DNA from: an uncultured Pelagibacteraceae bacterium
GTDB taxonomy: Bacteria; Pseudomonadota; Alphaproteobacteria; Pelagibacterales; Pelagibacteraceae
Direction of reading: 5' to 3'
DNA length: 64,000 bases
Assembly: GCA_902533075.1 (NCBI GenBank)
Contig: CACAKN010000001.1
Span: 1 to 64,000 of the forward strand
Shown: positions 1 through 9,561 of the stretch, piece by piece
Layout of the letters: each line of letters starts with the position of its first letter
How positions within the stretch are numbered: position 1 is the stretch's first letter
Translations under genes and position numbers: made by a program
The notes under the pieces: generated by a model
Told to the model about the DNA's origin: nothing
The model's input: the letters and a program-made list of their open reading frames with translations, nothing else
Database searches by the model: none

Positions 1-822
1 AATGTAAATTTTTTATTAGATAAAATATTAAATGACTCAGATACAAAAAATAATTTTTTAAATATTAAAAGCAAATTAAATATTAATGTAAAAAAAATTT
101 TTTTAGATAGTGAGTATCATCTTAAAAATCTAGAAGGATTTTTAATTTTAAAAGATCAGAATATACCTAAAGCAAACATTATTGGAAATTTTTCAAATGA
201 TAAAAAATTAAGATTTACAATTAACACGCAAAATAATGAAAAAATTACAACTCTGTATTCTGATAATGCAAAACCAATTGTAAAACGTTATAAATTTATT
301 AAAGGGTTCGATGATGGATCTCTTGATTTTTATGGTTCTAAAAAATTAAATACAAGCATTTCAACGCTCAAAATTTATAACTTTAAATTAAAAGAATTAC
401 CAATCTTAACAAAAATTTTAACTCTTGCCTCCCTTCAAGGTATTGCGGATATCTTATCTGGTGATGGAATACGTTTTGATGAATTTGAAATGAATTTTCA
501 AGATAATGGAAATTTGATTAAGATTGAAGAAATCTATGCAATCGGTCCAGCAATATCTATTTTAATGGATGGATATATTGAAAAAAATAAATTAATCAGC
601 TTAAGAGGAACCTTAGTTCCTGCAACTACAATAAATAAAGCAATTGGAACAATACCAATTTTAGGAAAATTATTAGTTGGATCAAAAACTGGAGAGGGTG
701 TTTTTGGAGTAAGTTTTAAAATTAAAGGACCACCAAAAAAACTTGAAACATCAGTTAATCCAATTAAAACATTAACACCAAGATTTATAACAAGGACTTT
801 AGAAAAAATTAAAAAAAATTAA
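1..822 (+). CDS. AsmA/YhdP-like C-terminal fragment (5' truncated)
   Basis: The frame is open from base 1 to a TAA at 820-822, so this is the last 273 residues of a gene that begins outside the window. The protein is a repetitive beta-strand-rich chain ending in a region resembling the AsmA_2/DUF3971 C-terminus of YhdP-type proteins (a GDGIRFDEF segment, then a glycine-rich IPILGKLLVG stretch and GVFGVSFKIKG). AsmA/YhdP family proteins are large inner-membrane-anchored periplasmic proteins linked to phospholipid delivery to the outer membrane. The N-terminal membrane anchor is not visible here. An internal ATG at 490 also gives an ORF, but the frame upstream is clearly coding. The stop overlaps the stop of the convergent tyrS. 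Confidence 0.72.
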   Translation, partial: NVNFLLDKILNDSDTKNNFLNIKSKLNINVKKIFLDSEYHLKNLEGFLILKDQNIPKANIIGNFSNDKKLRFTINTQNNEKITTLYSDNAKPIVKRYKFIKGFDDGSLDFYGSKKLNTSISTLKIYNFKLKELPILTKILTLASLQGIADILSGDGIRFDEFEMNFQDNGNLIKIEEIYAIGPAISILMDGYIEKNKLISLRGTLVPATTINKAIGTIPILGKLLVGSKTGEGVFGVSFKIKGPPKKLETSVNPIKTLTPRFITRTLEKIKKN

Positions 823-2048
823 TTTAGTTCAATTTTTAAATGCCTTTTTTTTCCAATTGAAAGTTTGAGATAATTTTCATTGAAGAATTCTTTATCAATT
901 ATTGTTTTTTCATCTGATATAAGTTCATCATTTATCTTAACGGCTTTTCCTTTTATTAAACGTCTAATTTCACTTTTAGATTTTTCTAACTTAGAAATAA
1001 TTATAAGATCAATTATGGTAATTTTTTTATCTATATCTTTTGATAAAATTTTAATTGAGGGTAAATTTGAACCTAAAGCACTTCCTGAAAATGCTTCTTT
1101 TGCTGCCTGTTCAGAATTTTTTGCAGCTTTCTTTCCATGAAGCATAGAGGTAGCCTCATTAGCCAAAAGAATTTTAAGATAATTAATATCTTGATTTTTA
1201 ACTTTTTCAATTTCATCAATTCCTAAATCAGTAAAAAACTTTAAAAATTTTATAACATCTCTATCATCTATATTTCTCCAAAATTGCCAATAATCATAGG
1301 CAGATAGTAAATTTTTATCTAACCAAACAGCTCCATTTTCTGTTTTACCCATTTTGGCTCCTGAAGCTAAAGTGATTAGTGGTGTTGTTAAACCAAAACT
1401 TTCTTTATTTGAGTATCTTTTTATTAGATCAACGCCATTAACAATATTTCCCCATTGATCAGAGCCACCAATTTGTAAAACACAATTTTTTTTTTTATTT
1501 AGTTCTAAAAAATCATAAGCTTGTAAAATCATATAATTAAATTCCATATAGCTTAAAGATTGCTCTCTCTCTAACCTCATTTTTACACTTTCGAATGTTA
1601 ACATTTTGTTAATTGTAAAATGTTTTCCAATCTCTCTTAAAAAAGAAATATAATTTAGTCCTTTTAGCCAGGAAAAATTATTTACAAACATAGGTTTTGT
1701 CTTTGGATTGTTGGAATTTAAAAAATTTTTTAGGATTTTTTCAATATTTTTAATATTTTTATTAATTTCTTTTTCTGTAAGAATTTTCCTTGTTTTATCT
1801 TTGCCTGAAGGGTCTCCAATTCTTGTGGTTCCACCTCCAATTAAAACAATAGGCCTGTGACCATGTTTTTGCATAAGTCTGAGACACATTATTTGTAATA
1901 AACTGCCAACATGGAGACTTTCAGCCGTACAATCAAAACCAATATAGCCTCTAATTTTTTTTTTATCTAATAACCTGGATAATTCATCCTCATTTGTGCA
2001 TTGATAAAAATAACCTCTATCTTTAAATTCTTTTAAAAATTTATTCAT
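819..2048 (-). CDS. tyrS: Tyrosyl-tRNA synthetase
   Basis: This is a class I aminoacyl-tRNA synthetase that charges tRNA-Tyr, of normal bacterial length (409 residues from this start). Visible motifs are the HIGH-type HVGS at residues 46-49, the GGGTTRIGDPSG tyrosyl-adenylate pocket around 71-82, the GGSDQWGN motif near 194-201 and the KMSKS-type KMGKT at 232-236. An S4-like RNA-binding domain follows at the C-terminus (about 345-405). The longer frame begins with TTG at 2066, but ATG at 2048 gives the family-typical start MNKFLKEF, so I chose that. It is convergent with the AsmA-like gene (overlap of a few bases) and divergent from anmK. Confidence 0.96.
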   Translation of the reverse strand: MNKFLKEFKDRGYFYQCTNEDELSRLLDKKKIRGYIGFDCTAESLHVGSLLQIMCLRLMQKHGHRPIVLIGGGTTRIGDPSGKDKTRKILTEKEINKNIKNIEKILKNFLNSNNPKTKPMFVNNFSWLKGLNYISFLREIGKHFTINKMLTFESVKMRLEREQSLSYMEFNYMILQAYDFLELNKKKNCVLQIGGSDQWGNIVNGVDLIKRYSNKESFGLTTPLITLASGAKMGKTENGAVWLDKNLLSAYDYWQFWRNIDDRDVIKFLKFFTDLGIDEIEKVKNQDINYLKILLANEATSMLHGKKAAKNSEQAAKEAFSGSALGSNLPSIKILSKDIDKKITIIDLIIISKLEKSKSEIRRLIKGKAVKINDELISDEKTIIDKEFFNENYLKLSIGKKRHLKIELN

Positions 2049-2095
2049 AAGTCTATAGTTCCACAATATACATTATTTGATAAAAAAAAATAAGA

Positions 2096-3241
2096 ATGGG
2101 AAAGATTTTCACAGCTATAGGTTTAATGAGTGGCACATCAATGGATGGAGTGGATGCTTCAATAATAAAGTCCGATGGTCTTGCTAAATATGACAATGTT
2201 TTAGATGAATATTGGGAATTTGATGAAATACTTCGTGAAAAACTTGTTGATTTGAGAAGTAAAATAATAACAAAAGACAATTTAGTTGATTTTTCTGAAC
2301 AACTAAAAATTTTAGAGCGAGAAATAACTATTTTTCATGGCGAAATTGTAAATGAAATATCATCTAAATTTAAAGGTAATATTGATATAATTGGATTTCA
2401 CGGACAAACTATTTTTCATAATTCCGACAATAAGATTTCAAAACAACTAGGAAATGGCAAGTTATTGTCACAATTGACTAAAAAAAATGTTGTATTTGAT
2501 TTCAGAAAAAAAGATCTTGAAAATGGTGGTCAAGGAGCACCACTAACTCCAATCTATCATAATTTATTAGCTAATAGTATTAATAAAGCATATGAAAATT
2601 CTTTCTCAAATATATTAAACATAGGAGGAATTTCAAATCTAACTAAAACAGTAAAAGAAAAAGACGAATCAAAAATGAATATTGAGGCTTTTGATATTGG
2701 CCCAGGAAATTGCTTAATAGATGATTGGGTAAGAAAAAATTCTAATAAAAAATATGATAAAGATGGTTTGATTGGAAAATCAGGAAAAATAGATCAACTT
2801 ATTTTAAATCAAGCAATAGAAAACTTTAGGGATACTACTTACGATAAATCTTTAGATATTAAAGATTTTGATATTTCTTTTGCAAGAGGCCTCTCTTTAG
2901 AGGATGGTTGCGCAACAATTACAGATTTTACAGCTTACTTAATTTCAGAAGGTATTAAATCTTTAGATAACAGCCAAAATAATTTTTCTAATAAATACCT
3001 AATATGTGGTGGTGGAAGAAAAAATAATTTTTTGATAAAAAAAATTAAAGATTATTTAAATGAATTTCAAAATATTGTTTTAGAAAATATTGATAATTTT
3101 GATCAAAATGGTGATTTTATAGAATCACAAGCCTTTGGATATCTTGCTATTAGATCATATTTAGGACTTCCAATTACATTTCCATCAACGACCAGATGTA
3201 AAAAACCTCTAACAGGAGGAGAAATAATAAAAAATTATTAG
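2096..3241 (+). CDS. anmK: Anhydro-N-acetylmuramic acid kinase
   Basis: AnmK phosphorylates and hydrolyses 1,6-anhydro-MurNAc to MurNAc-6-phosphate in cytoplasmic peptidoglycan recycling. The family-defining N-terminal phosphate loop GLMSGTSMDGVDAS is at residues 9-22. FHGQTIFH, GGQGAPLTP, LNIGGISNLT and the C-terminal CGGGRKN glycine motif are all present. The length of 381 residues is near the usual 360-390. The start lies 47 bases from the divergent tyrS start, leaving a very short shared promoter region. Its stop overlaps the stop of the convergent hydrolase by four bases. Confidence 0.95.
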   Translation: MGKIFTAIGLMSGTSMDGVDASIIKSDGLAKYDNVLDEYWEFDEILREKLVDLRSKIITKDNLVDFSEQLKILEREITIFHGEIVNEISSKFKGNIDIIGFHGQTIFHNSDNKISKQLGNGKLLSQLTKKNVVFDFRKKDLENGGQGAPLTPIYHNLLANSINKAYENSFSNILNIGGISNLTKTVKEKDESKMNIEAFDIGPGNCLIDDWVRKNSNKKYDKDGLIGKSGKIDQLILNQAIENFRDTTYDKSLDIKDFDISFARGLSLEDGCATITDFTAYLISEGIKSLDNSQNNFSNKYLICGGGRKNNFLIKKIKDYLNEFQNIVLENIDNFDQNGDFIESQAFGYLAIRSYLGLPITFPSTTRCKKPLTGGEIIKNY

Positions 3242-3894
3242 TATAAAGCTGTTTCTTTCTTAATATATTTGTCTAAATTTTTTATTAAAGTATTTTCATT
3301 TTTTGAAAAAAAATGATTAGCATCATTTACTGATTGAAATTCTACTTTAATTCCCTTTTGTGAACTTAAACGTTTGTCAAGTTCTGATATATATTCATTA
3401 GGAACTAGTTCATCTTTTTTTCCATAAATCATAAGTCCAGAAGTTGGACATGGAGATAAAAAAGAAAAATCATAAACATTAGGTTGAGGTGATATTGCAA
3501 TGAATCTATTTATTTCAGGCCTTCGCATTAATAATTGCATTGCAATCAAGGATCCAAAAGAAAAACCAGATACCCAACATTGTGAATTATCAAAATTTTC
3601 TCTTTCTAGCCAATCTAATGCGGCTGCAGCGTCAGCTAATTCGCCTTGACCATTATCAAATTCACCATCACTTTTACCAACACCTCTAAAATTTACTCTG
3701 CAAACCGAAAAATCATTATCCATAAATGTATTAAATGTTTCAACAACCACTTTATTATTCATTGTTCCTCCATACTGAGGATGCGGTTGCAAAACAAGTG
3801 CTATCGGAGAAGTATTTTTTTTGCTTTTATAATATTTTGCTTCCAATCTTCCTGCAGGACCAGGAATAAATATTTCTAAAATTTTATTTTCCAT
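3238..3894 (-). CDS. Alpha/beta hydrolase (COG2945-like)
   Basis: This is a 218-residue single-domain alpha/beta hydrolase. It starts with the family-typical GPAGRLEAKY, carries a PHPQYGGTM oxyanion-region motif, and has the nucleophile elbow GFSFGS (Ser near residue 111). An acidic residue follows in the IYGKKDELVP segment and the catalytic His lies in NDANHFF near the C-terminus. It resembles the COG2945 predicted hydrolases found across alphaproteobacteria. The substrate is unknown and no signal peptide is seen, so it is probably cytoplasmic. It is transcribed divergently from the iscR-suf operon, with 133 bases between starts. Confidence 0.85.
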   Translation of the reverse strand: MENKILEIFIPGPAGRLEAKYYKSKKNTSPIALVLQPHPQYGGTMNNKVVVETFNTFMDNDFSVCRVNFRGVGKSDGEFDNGQGELADAAAALDWLERENFDNSQCWVSGFSFGSLIAMQLLMRRPEINRFIAISPQPNVYDFSFLSPCPTSGLMIYGKKDELVPNEYISELDKRLSSQKGIKVEFQSVNDANHFFSKNENTLIKNLDKYIKKETALY

Positions 3895-3976
3895 AATTGA
3901 TATTGATAATTATTCTCAAAAAAAAATTACATTTATCACATCTGCGTGACAAAATGTTATTTTTTTTTTATATTTG

Positions 3977-4008
3977 ATACTTGACTATTTTAGTCAGGTT
4001 TATATATA
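3977..4008 (+). promoter_or_regulatory. iscR-suf promoter with IscR type-1 box
   Basis: Bases 3982-3996 form a perfect inverted repeat (TGACTA, TTT, TAGTCA). The 25 bases from 3977 match the E. coli IscR type-1 consensus (ATASYYGACTRWWWYAGTCRRSTAT, recalled from the literature) at all but one position. A -35 element TTGACT (3981-3986) lies inside the box and a -10-like TATATA (4003-4008) follows at 16 bases, so bound IscR would overlap RNA polymerase. The iscR start is 20 bases downstream. This fits autorepression of iscR-suf by holo-IscR. Confidence 0.8.
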
Positions 4009-4027
4009 CCCTTGGAAATAAAGGCTT

Positions 4028-4453
4028 ATGAAACTTACATCTAAAGGCAGATATGCGGTAATGGCTTTAGTAGACCTGGCAAGATTTGATAATCTAAATC
4101 CAGTTTCTCTTAGAGATATTTCCTTAAGACAAGGTATATCCTTAGACTATCTAGAACAAATTTTTTCAAAGCTTAGAAAAAAAGAAATTGTTCAAAGTGT
4201 GAGAGGTATACAAGGGGGGTATATTTTAAATAAAAAAGCTAAGGAGATAAAACTCACGAATATTTTTGATGCTGTTGATGAAAGAGTAAAAACAGTTCAA
4301 TGTAAAAAAGATTCAAAAAAAGGTTGCAATGGAAAAGCAACAAAATGTGTTACTCATAATCTTTGGGATGAATTAGAAAACCATATTAATAATTTTTTTA
4401 GTGAAAAAAGTTTAGAAGATTTAGTTAAAGATAATGCAGAAAGAAGAGTTTAA
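4028..4453 (+). CDS. iscR: Rrf2-family Fe-S regulator IscR
   Basis: This 141-residue Rrf2-family winged-helix repressor starts with the typical MKLTSKGRYAVMALVDLA and has a recognition helix around residues 27-52. Three cysteines at 92, 100 and 107 with His110 reproduce the Cys/Cys/Cys/His set that binds a [2Fe-2S] cluster in E. coli IscR (C92, C98, C104, H107), although the spacing is 7, 6 and 2 rather than 5, 5 and 2. It heads the suf operon, three bases upstream of sufB, behind an IscR-type box. The likely role is to sense cluster status and repress suf when clusters are plentiful. RirA is the alternative Rrf2 regulator in alphaproteobacteria, but the cysteine pattern and operator favour IscR. 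Confidence 0.9.
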   Translation: MKLTSKGRYAVMALVDLARFDNLNPVSLRDISLRQGISLDYLEQIFSKLRKKEIVQSVRGIQGGYILNKKAKEIKLTNIFDAVDERVKTVQCKKDSKKGCNGKATKCVTHNLWDELENHINNFFSEKSLEDLVKDNAERRV

Positions 4454-4456
4454 AAA

Positions 4457-5899
4457 ATGGATTCTAGAGAAAAAGATATAGAAAGTTTAAAAGATTATAA
4501 ATACGGTTTTACTACAGATATTGAAAATATTAGAGCACCAAAAGGTCTTAATGAGGATGTAATTAAATTTATATCTAATATTAAAAAAGAGCCAAAATGG
4601 ATGCTAGAATTTAGACTTAAAGCTTATGAGAGATTACAACAGTTAAAAGAACCGAATTGGCAAAAACCAAAATATCCAAAAATAGATTATCAAAATCTAT
4701 ATTATTATTCAGCGCCCAAGAGCATGAAAGATAAGCCAAAAAATTTAGACGAATTGGATCCTAAACTCCTAGAAACTTATAAAAAATTAGGTATTCCATT
4801 ACAAGAACAAGCAAGATTGAATGGAATAGCTGTAGATGCAGTTTTTGACTCAGTTTCTGTTGCAACAACTTTCAAAGGTGAGTTAACAAAGCATGGTATT
4901 ATTTTCTGCTCTATGTCTGAGGCTATACAAAAACATCCAGAATTGGTAAAAAAATATCTTGGTTCAGTAATTCCAATAACTGATCATTTTTTTGCAACAC
5001 TTAACTCAGCAGTTTTTACTGATGGCTCATTTGTTTATATTCCTGAAGGAGTAAGATGCCCAATGGAACTATCAACTTATTTTAGAATAAATGCATCTGA
5101 GACGGGCCAATTTGAAAGAACATTAATCATAGCAGATAAAGGAAGCTATGTAAGCTACCTAGAAGGTTGTACTGCTCCAATGAGAGATGAAAATCAATTA
5201 CATGCAGCAAACGTCGAATTAATAGCTTTAGATAATGCTGAAATAAAGTACTCAACAGTGCAAAATTGGTACCCAGGTGATGAAAATGGCAAAGGTGGTA
5301 TTTATAATTTCGTAACTAAAAGAGGATTATGCAAAGGAATAAATTCAAAAATTTCTTGGACGCAAGTTGAAACAGGCTCAGCTATAACTTGGAAATATCC
5401 AAGCTGCATATTAAAAGGTGACAATTCAATTGGTGAATTTTATTCAATAGCAATCACTAACAATCATCAAAAAGCAGATACTGGCACAAAAATGATTCAT
5501 TTAGGAAAAAATACTAAAAGCAAGATTATTTCAAAAGGCATAAGTGCTGGATTTTCTGATATGACTTACAGAGGTTTGGTAGATATTAATTCAAAAGCTA
5601 AGAATTCTAGTAATTATACTCAGTGTGACTCTTTGTTAATGGGAAACAAATGTGGAGCACATACCGTGCCTTATATTAAAAATAAAAATTTTGACTCGAA
5701 TATTGCCCATGAAGCAACAACATCAAAGATTAGTGAAGAACAATTACATTATTGTCAGCAAAGAGGATTGAATTCAGAGGAGGCTGTAGGATTAATTGTT
5801 AATGGTTTTTGCAAAGAAGTATTACAACAGCTGCCAATGGAGTTTGCAGTAGAAGCACAAAAACTTGTAGGTATTAGTTTAGAGGGGAGCGTTGGTTAA
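4457..5899 (+). CDS. sufB: Fe-S assembly scaffold protein SufB
   Basis: SufB is the scaffold subunit of the SufBCD complex, on which [4Fe-4S] clusters are built from SufS-derived sulfur. The 480-residue length matches the family. Diagnostic segments include [15 protein letters not shown], a [11 protein letters not shown] motif and, near the C-terminus, a [18 protein letters not shown] segment holding the conserved scaffold cysteine region, followed by HEATTSKIS and the LPMEFAVE end. It is preceded by iscR and its TAATG overlaps sufC by one base, implying coupled translation. Confidence 0.97.
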   Translation: MDSREKDIESLKDYKYGFTTDIENIRAPKGLNEDVIKFISNIKKEPKWMLEFRLKAYERLQQLKEPNWQKPKYPKIDYQNLYYYSAPKSMKDKPKNLDELDPKLLETYKKLGIPLQEQARLNGIAVDAVFDSVSVATTFKGELTKHGIIFCSMSEAIQKHPELVKKYLGSVIPITDHFFATLNSAVFTDGSFVYIPEGVRCPMELSTYFRINASETGQFERTLIIADKGSYVSYLEGCTAPMRDENQLHAANVELIALDNAEIKYSTVQNWYPGDENGKGGIYNFVTKRGLCKGINSKISWTQVETGSAITWKYPSCILKGDNSIGEFYSIAITNNHQKADTGTKMIHLGKNTKSKIISKGISAGFSDMTYRGLVDINSKAKNSSNYTQCDSLLMGNKCGAHTVPYIKNKNFDSNIAHEATTSKISEEQLHYCQQRGLNSEEAVGLIVNGFCKEVLQQLPMEFAVEAQKLVGISLEGSVG

Positions 5900-6633
5900 T
5901 GCTTAAAATAAACAATTTAAATGCAAACGTTGAAAATAAATCAATATTAAAAGGTTTTTCTTTAGATATAAACCCTGGCGAAGTTCATGCCATTATGGGT
6001 CCTAACGGTTCTGGAAAAAGTACATTATCTAATATTTTATCAGGAAAAAAGGGATACAAGTTATCAGGTGAAATTTTATTCGAAAATAAAAACTTATTTG
6101 ATCTTGAGACTGAAGAAAGAGCACACAAAGGAATATTTTTAGCTTTTCAATATCCTTTAGAAATTCCAGGTGTAAATACAAATATTTTTTTAAAAACATC
6201 GTTAAATGCAATTAGAAAAGCACGAGGAGAAAAAGAATTAGATGCAATTGAATTCCTAAAACTTGTTAAAGAAAAAGCTAAAGAATTAAAATTTGATGAA
6301 GAAAAATTAAATAGACAATTAAATGTTGGTTTTTCAGGTGGAGAAAAAAAGAAAAATGAAATTTTACAAATGTCTATGTTAGCTCCAAAATTATCTATTT
6401 TAGATGAAACAGACTCAGGTTTAGATATAGATGCTCTAAAAATAGTTGCTGATGGAGTTAACACGTTAAGAAACAAAGATAATTCTTTTTTAATAATTAC
6501 TCACTATCAGAGATTATTGGATTACATTAAACCTGACTTTGTTCATGTTTTAATGAATGGAAAAATAATTAGATCCGGTGGTCCAGAATTAGCAATAGAA
6601 TTAGAAAAAAAAGGATACAAAAATTTCAATTAA
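5899..6633 (+). CDS. sufC: SUF ABC-type ATPase SufC
   Basis: This is the cytoplasmic ABC ATPase of SufBCD, coupling ATP hydrolysis to cluster assembly or iron entry. Walker A GPNGSGKST is at residues 34-42, the Q-loop AFQYPLEIPG around 87-96, the signature FSGGEKKKNE near 149, and Walker B LSILDETDSGLD near 165, where SufC proteins have ETDSGLD in place of the common DEPT. H-loop TH is at IITHYQR. The length of 244 residues is standard. It abuts sufD with no gap (TAA followed directly by ATG). Confidence 0.97.
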   Translation: MLKINNLNANVENKSILKGFSLDINPGEVHAIMGPNGSGKSTLSNILSGKKGYKLSGEILFENKNLFDLETEERAHKGIFLAFQYPLEIPGVNTNIFLKTSLNAIRKARGEKELDAIEFLKLVKEKAKELKFDEEKLNRQLNVGFSGGEKKKNEILQMSMLAPKLSILDETDSGLDIDALKIVADGVNTLRNKDNSFLIITHYQRLLDYIKPDFVHVLMNGKIIRSGGPELAIELEKKGYKNFN

Positions 6634-7881
6634 ATGAATGAACAATTAAAATTAGATTTTGATAAAATATTAAAAACTTCAAAAATTTCTGAAGAAGAAA
6701 TTCAATTAAAAAAGGGTTTTTTGAAAAAGTTTATTGAAAGTGGTTTTCCAAATAGAAAACAAGAAGATTGGAAGTTTTTAGATATTAGTCAAATTATTAA
6801 AAAAAATATCAGTGGCTTAAGTTTTTTTAACGATTATTCAATACCTAATAAAATTGATAAATCCATTTTTATAGATGGCTTAGATCATAATAAAATAATT
6901 TTTATCAATGGGAGAATAGAAAAAATTGATTTTAATTATGAAGATCAAAATATGATTGAAATTAGTGATAAAACTGAAAAAAAAATTACATTTGGTAATG
7001 AAAATTCTTTAATTGACTTAAATAATGCTTTTACAAATAAAGTTTTCGAAGTTTTAGTTAAAAAAAATTACTCTTTAAAAAAACCCCTAATTATTTACCA
7101 TACAACGAATGATAAAATAAAATCAAATAATGTAAATGTAAGATTAGATTTTGAGTTAGAGGAAAATAGCTGTCTAAGACTAATTGACTTTTTTAAAAAC
7201 AGCACTGATAAGAACTTTTTAAACATCTTATATAATTTTAATTTAAAAAAAGACTCAATTCTTAAAAATTATAAACTTGATAAATTTAGAAATAACAATT
7301 TAAATTATTCATTTAATAATATTGAACAGGACAATAACAGTATTTCAGAAACATTCATATTGTCGGCTGGTGCAGATTATTTTAAAAATGAAGTTAATTG
7401 CAACCTAAATGGGAAATATTCCTCTGCCTTTATAAATGGTGTTTTCTCATTAAAAGAAAATCAACAGCATGAAATTAGATCTACAATTAATCATTTGGTT
7501 GAGAATACAAAAAGTTATCAGCTTATAAAAAGTGTTCTTGGGAAAAATTCAAAATCTGCATATCAAGGAAGAATATTTGTAAATTCAAAAGCGCAAAAAA
7601 CTGATGGTTATCAATTAAGTAAGGCAATTTTATTGGATGAAACTTCTGAGTTTAATGCAAAACCAGAATTAGAAATATATGCTGATGATGTTAAATGCTC
7701 TCATGGATCAGCCTCAGGAAGTTTAAATGAAAATTCAATTTTTTATTTGATGTCACGAGGATTAAATTATCAACAATCAAAACAACTTTTAATTAACGGT
7801 TTTTTACTAGATGTTATTGAAAAAATTACAGACTCAGAGATTAAAAATTTGATTAAAAATATGATCGGATTAAAAGAATGA
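6634..7881 (+). CDS. sufD: SufD subunit of the SufBCD complex
   Basis: This SufB-paralogous beta-helix protein pairs with SufB and SufC. Its N-terminus carries the helical segment with the typical PNRKQEDWKFLDIS motif (about residues 30-43), and its C-terminus carries the SufB/D core signature KPELEIYADDVKCSHGSASG followed by FYLMSRG. The length of 415 residues is normal. The N-terminal half is divergent and very lysine- and asparagine-rich, as expected in an AT-rich genome. It overlaps sufS by four bases (ATGA). Confidence 0.93.
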   Translation: MNEQLKLDFDKILKTSKISEEEIQLKKGFLKKFIESGFPNRKQEDWKFLDISQIIKKNISGLSFFNDYSIPNKIDKSIFIDGLDHNKIIFINGRIEKIDFNYEDQNMIEISDKTEKKITFGNENSLIDLNNAFTNKVFEVLVKKNYSLKKPLIIYHTTNDKIKSNNVNVRLDFELEENSCLRLIDFFKNSTDKNFLNILYNFNLKKDSILKNYKLDKFRNNNLNYSFNNIEQDNNSISETFILSAGADYFKNEVNCNLNGKYSSAFINGVFSLKENQQHEIRSTINHLVENTKSYQLIKSVLGKNSKSAYQGRIFVNSKAQKTDGYQLSKAILLDETSEFNAKPELEIYADDVKCSHGSASGSLNENSIFYLMSRGLNYQQSKQLLINGFLLDVIEKITDSEIKNLIKNMIGLKE

Positions 7882-9098
7882 ATGTAAATAATATTAAGAA
7901 AGAATTTCCAATTTTTGATGAAAAAATTCAAAATAATGATTTAGTTTACTTAGACAGTGCTAATTCCTCTCAAAAGCCCAAGGTTGTATTGGATAGAATT
8001 AATGAGTTTTATTCAAAACAGTTTTCAAATGTAGGAAGAAGTGTTCATTATTTGGCTGTAACAGCGACAAATTTATATGAAAACACTAGATCTTCAGTTC
8101 AAAAATATATTAATGCTAAAGATAAAAATGAGATTGTTTTTACTAAAGGAGCCACGGAAGCTTTAAACATGGTAGCAAATACTCTTGGTCAAACTATCAT
8201 AGAGCCAAATGATGAAATTATAATTACTGAATTAGAACATCATTCAAATTATGTACCTTGGCATTTTTTGAGGAAATCTAAGAATGTAAAAATAAAGTTT
8301 GCTGAAATTAATAAGGATGGTGATATTCCAATTGAAAATATAGAAAAAGAAATAACAGATAAAACAAAAGTAATAGCAATAACTCATTTGTCCAATGTTA
8401 CAGGTGCTGTTTTACCAATTAAAGAAATAACCCAATTAGCTCATTCAAAAGGCATAATTGTTGTTGTTGATGGCTGTCAAGGTGGACCACATTTAAAATT
8501 AGACATGCAAGACTTAGATTGTGATTTTTATGCAATTTCATGTCACAAAATGTATGGACCAACAGGACTAGGAATTTTGTATGGAAAAAAGAAATGGCTT
8601 GAGCAACTTCCTCCTTATCAAGGCGGAGGTGGCATGATCAATGAAGTTAAAAAAGATAGAATTTCATATGGAGATCTCCCAAACAAATATGAAGCAGGAA
8701 CAATGGCAACAGCACAAGTAATTGCTTTTGATCAGTCGATAAAGTTTTTAGAAAGTATTGGAATTGAAAATATAATCAAACATGAAAAAGAATTAATAGA
8801 ATATGGTCAAGAAATTTTACAGAAAAATAATTCTGTTAAACTGATTGGAAATCCCAAGAAGCGTGGTGGAGTTTTATCTTTTACTATTGAAGGAGTTCAT
8901 CCACATGATATTGCAACTATTTTAGATGAAACTGGAGTAGCAATTAGAGCTGGCCATCATTGTTGTCAAATTCTTCATGATAAATTGAATATACCAGCAA
9001 GTGCAAGAGCCTCTTTAGGAGTTTATAATACTAAAGATGATTTAGATAAATTAAATGAAGGAATTAATAATTGTAAAAAAATTTTTGATTTAAAATGA
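7878..9098 (+). CDS. sufS: Cysteine desulfurase SufS (group II)
   Basis: This PLP-dependent cysteine desulfurase supplies persulfide sulfur for cluster assembly. The PLP lysine is K224 in SCHKMYGPTG. The mobile-loop cysteine is in RAGHHCCQ (C362/C363), matching C364 of E. coli SufS, and the short loop marks group II (SufS rather than IscS). ELEHHSN and VDGCQGGPH are also typical. The length of 406 residues matches the family. The next gene is sufU rather than sufE, so the sulfur acceptor is probably SufU. Confidence 0.96.
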   Translation: MNVNNIKKEFPIFDEKIQNNDLVYLDSANSSQKPKVVLDRINEFYSKQFSNVGRSVHYLAVTATNLYENTRSSVQKYINAKDKNEIVFTKGATEALNMVANTLGQTIIEPNDEIIITELEHHSNYVPWHFLRKSKNVKIKFAEINKDGDIPIENIEKEITDKTKVIAITHLSNVTGAVLPIKEITQLAHSKGIIVVVDGCQGGPHLKLDMQDLDCDFYAISCHKMYGPTGLGILYGKKKWLEQLPPYQGGGGMINEVKKDRISYGDLPNKYEAGTMATAQVIAFDQSIKFLESIGIENIIKHEKELIEYGQEILQKNNSVKLIGNPKKRGGVLSFTIEGVHPHDIATILDETGVAIRAGHHCCQILHDKLNIPASARASLGVYNTKDDLDKLNEGINNCKKIFDLK

Positions 9099-9559
9099 AT
9101 TTAAAAGAACTTTATCAGGAACTAATTTTAGAACATGGAAAAAATCCTAGAAATTTAGGTAAAACTGAAAATTTTAATAAAGATGCAAAAGGAAACAATC
9201 CATTATGTGGAGATAATGTACATATTTATTTGAAATTAAATCAACAAAAAAAAGTAGAGGATATTTCTTTTGAAGGAAGCGGATGTGCAATATCAATGGC
9301 TTCAGCTTCAATTATGACAGATTTGATAAAAGGTAAAAGTAATAATGAGGCAAAAGAAATTATTGAAGACTTTTTAGGAATGATAAAAGAAAATCCTGAG
9401 CTTAAAAATAAAATTTTAAATGAAAATGATAAAACAAAATTAATGTGTCTATCAGGTGTTAAACAATATCCAATGAGAGTTAAATGTGCTACTTTATCAT
9501 GGCATACGCTGATCTCTGCTATGGAAAACAATGGAAAAGTAACAAGTACTGAAAACTAA
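9095..9559 (+). CDS. sufU: SufU-type sulfur transfer protein
   Basis: This 154-residue IscU-fold protein has three conserved ligand cysteines at C38 (NPLCGD, with D40), C64 (GSGCAIS) and C131 (VKCATLSWHTL). The roughly 20-residue insertion between the second and third cysteines is characteristic of SufU, not IscU. In Firmicutes, SufU binds zinc and accepts sulfur from SufS by ligand exchange; I infer the same role here. It overlaps sufS by four bases, and the next gene starts two bases after its stop. Confidence 0.92.
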   Translation: MNLKELYQELILEHGKNPRNLGKTENFNKDAKGNNPLCGDNVHIYLKLNQQKKVEDISFEGSGCAISMASASIMTDLIKGKSNNEAKEIIEDFLGMIKENPELKNKILNENDKTKLMCLSGVKQYPMRVKCATLSWHTLISAMENNGKVTSTEN

Positions 9560-9561
9560 TA

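Noticed and set aside
880-1140. 86-residue plus-strand ORF inside tyrS
   Set aside because: It is a shadow of the tyrS reading frame, with no ribosome site and low-complexity Phe/Ser/Ile composition.
2049-2066. Longer tyrS start at TTG 2066
   Set aside because: The extra six residues are not family-like, and the ATG at 2048 gives the usual N-terminus.
6147-6476. 109-residue ORF antisense to sufC
   Set aside because: It lies wholly inside a well-supported gene on the other strand. Its Phe/Ser-rich product is what reverse-complemented Lys/Glu/Leu-rich coding DNA gives.
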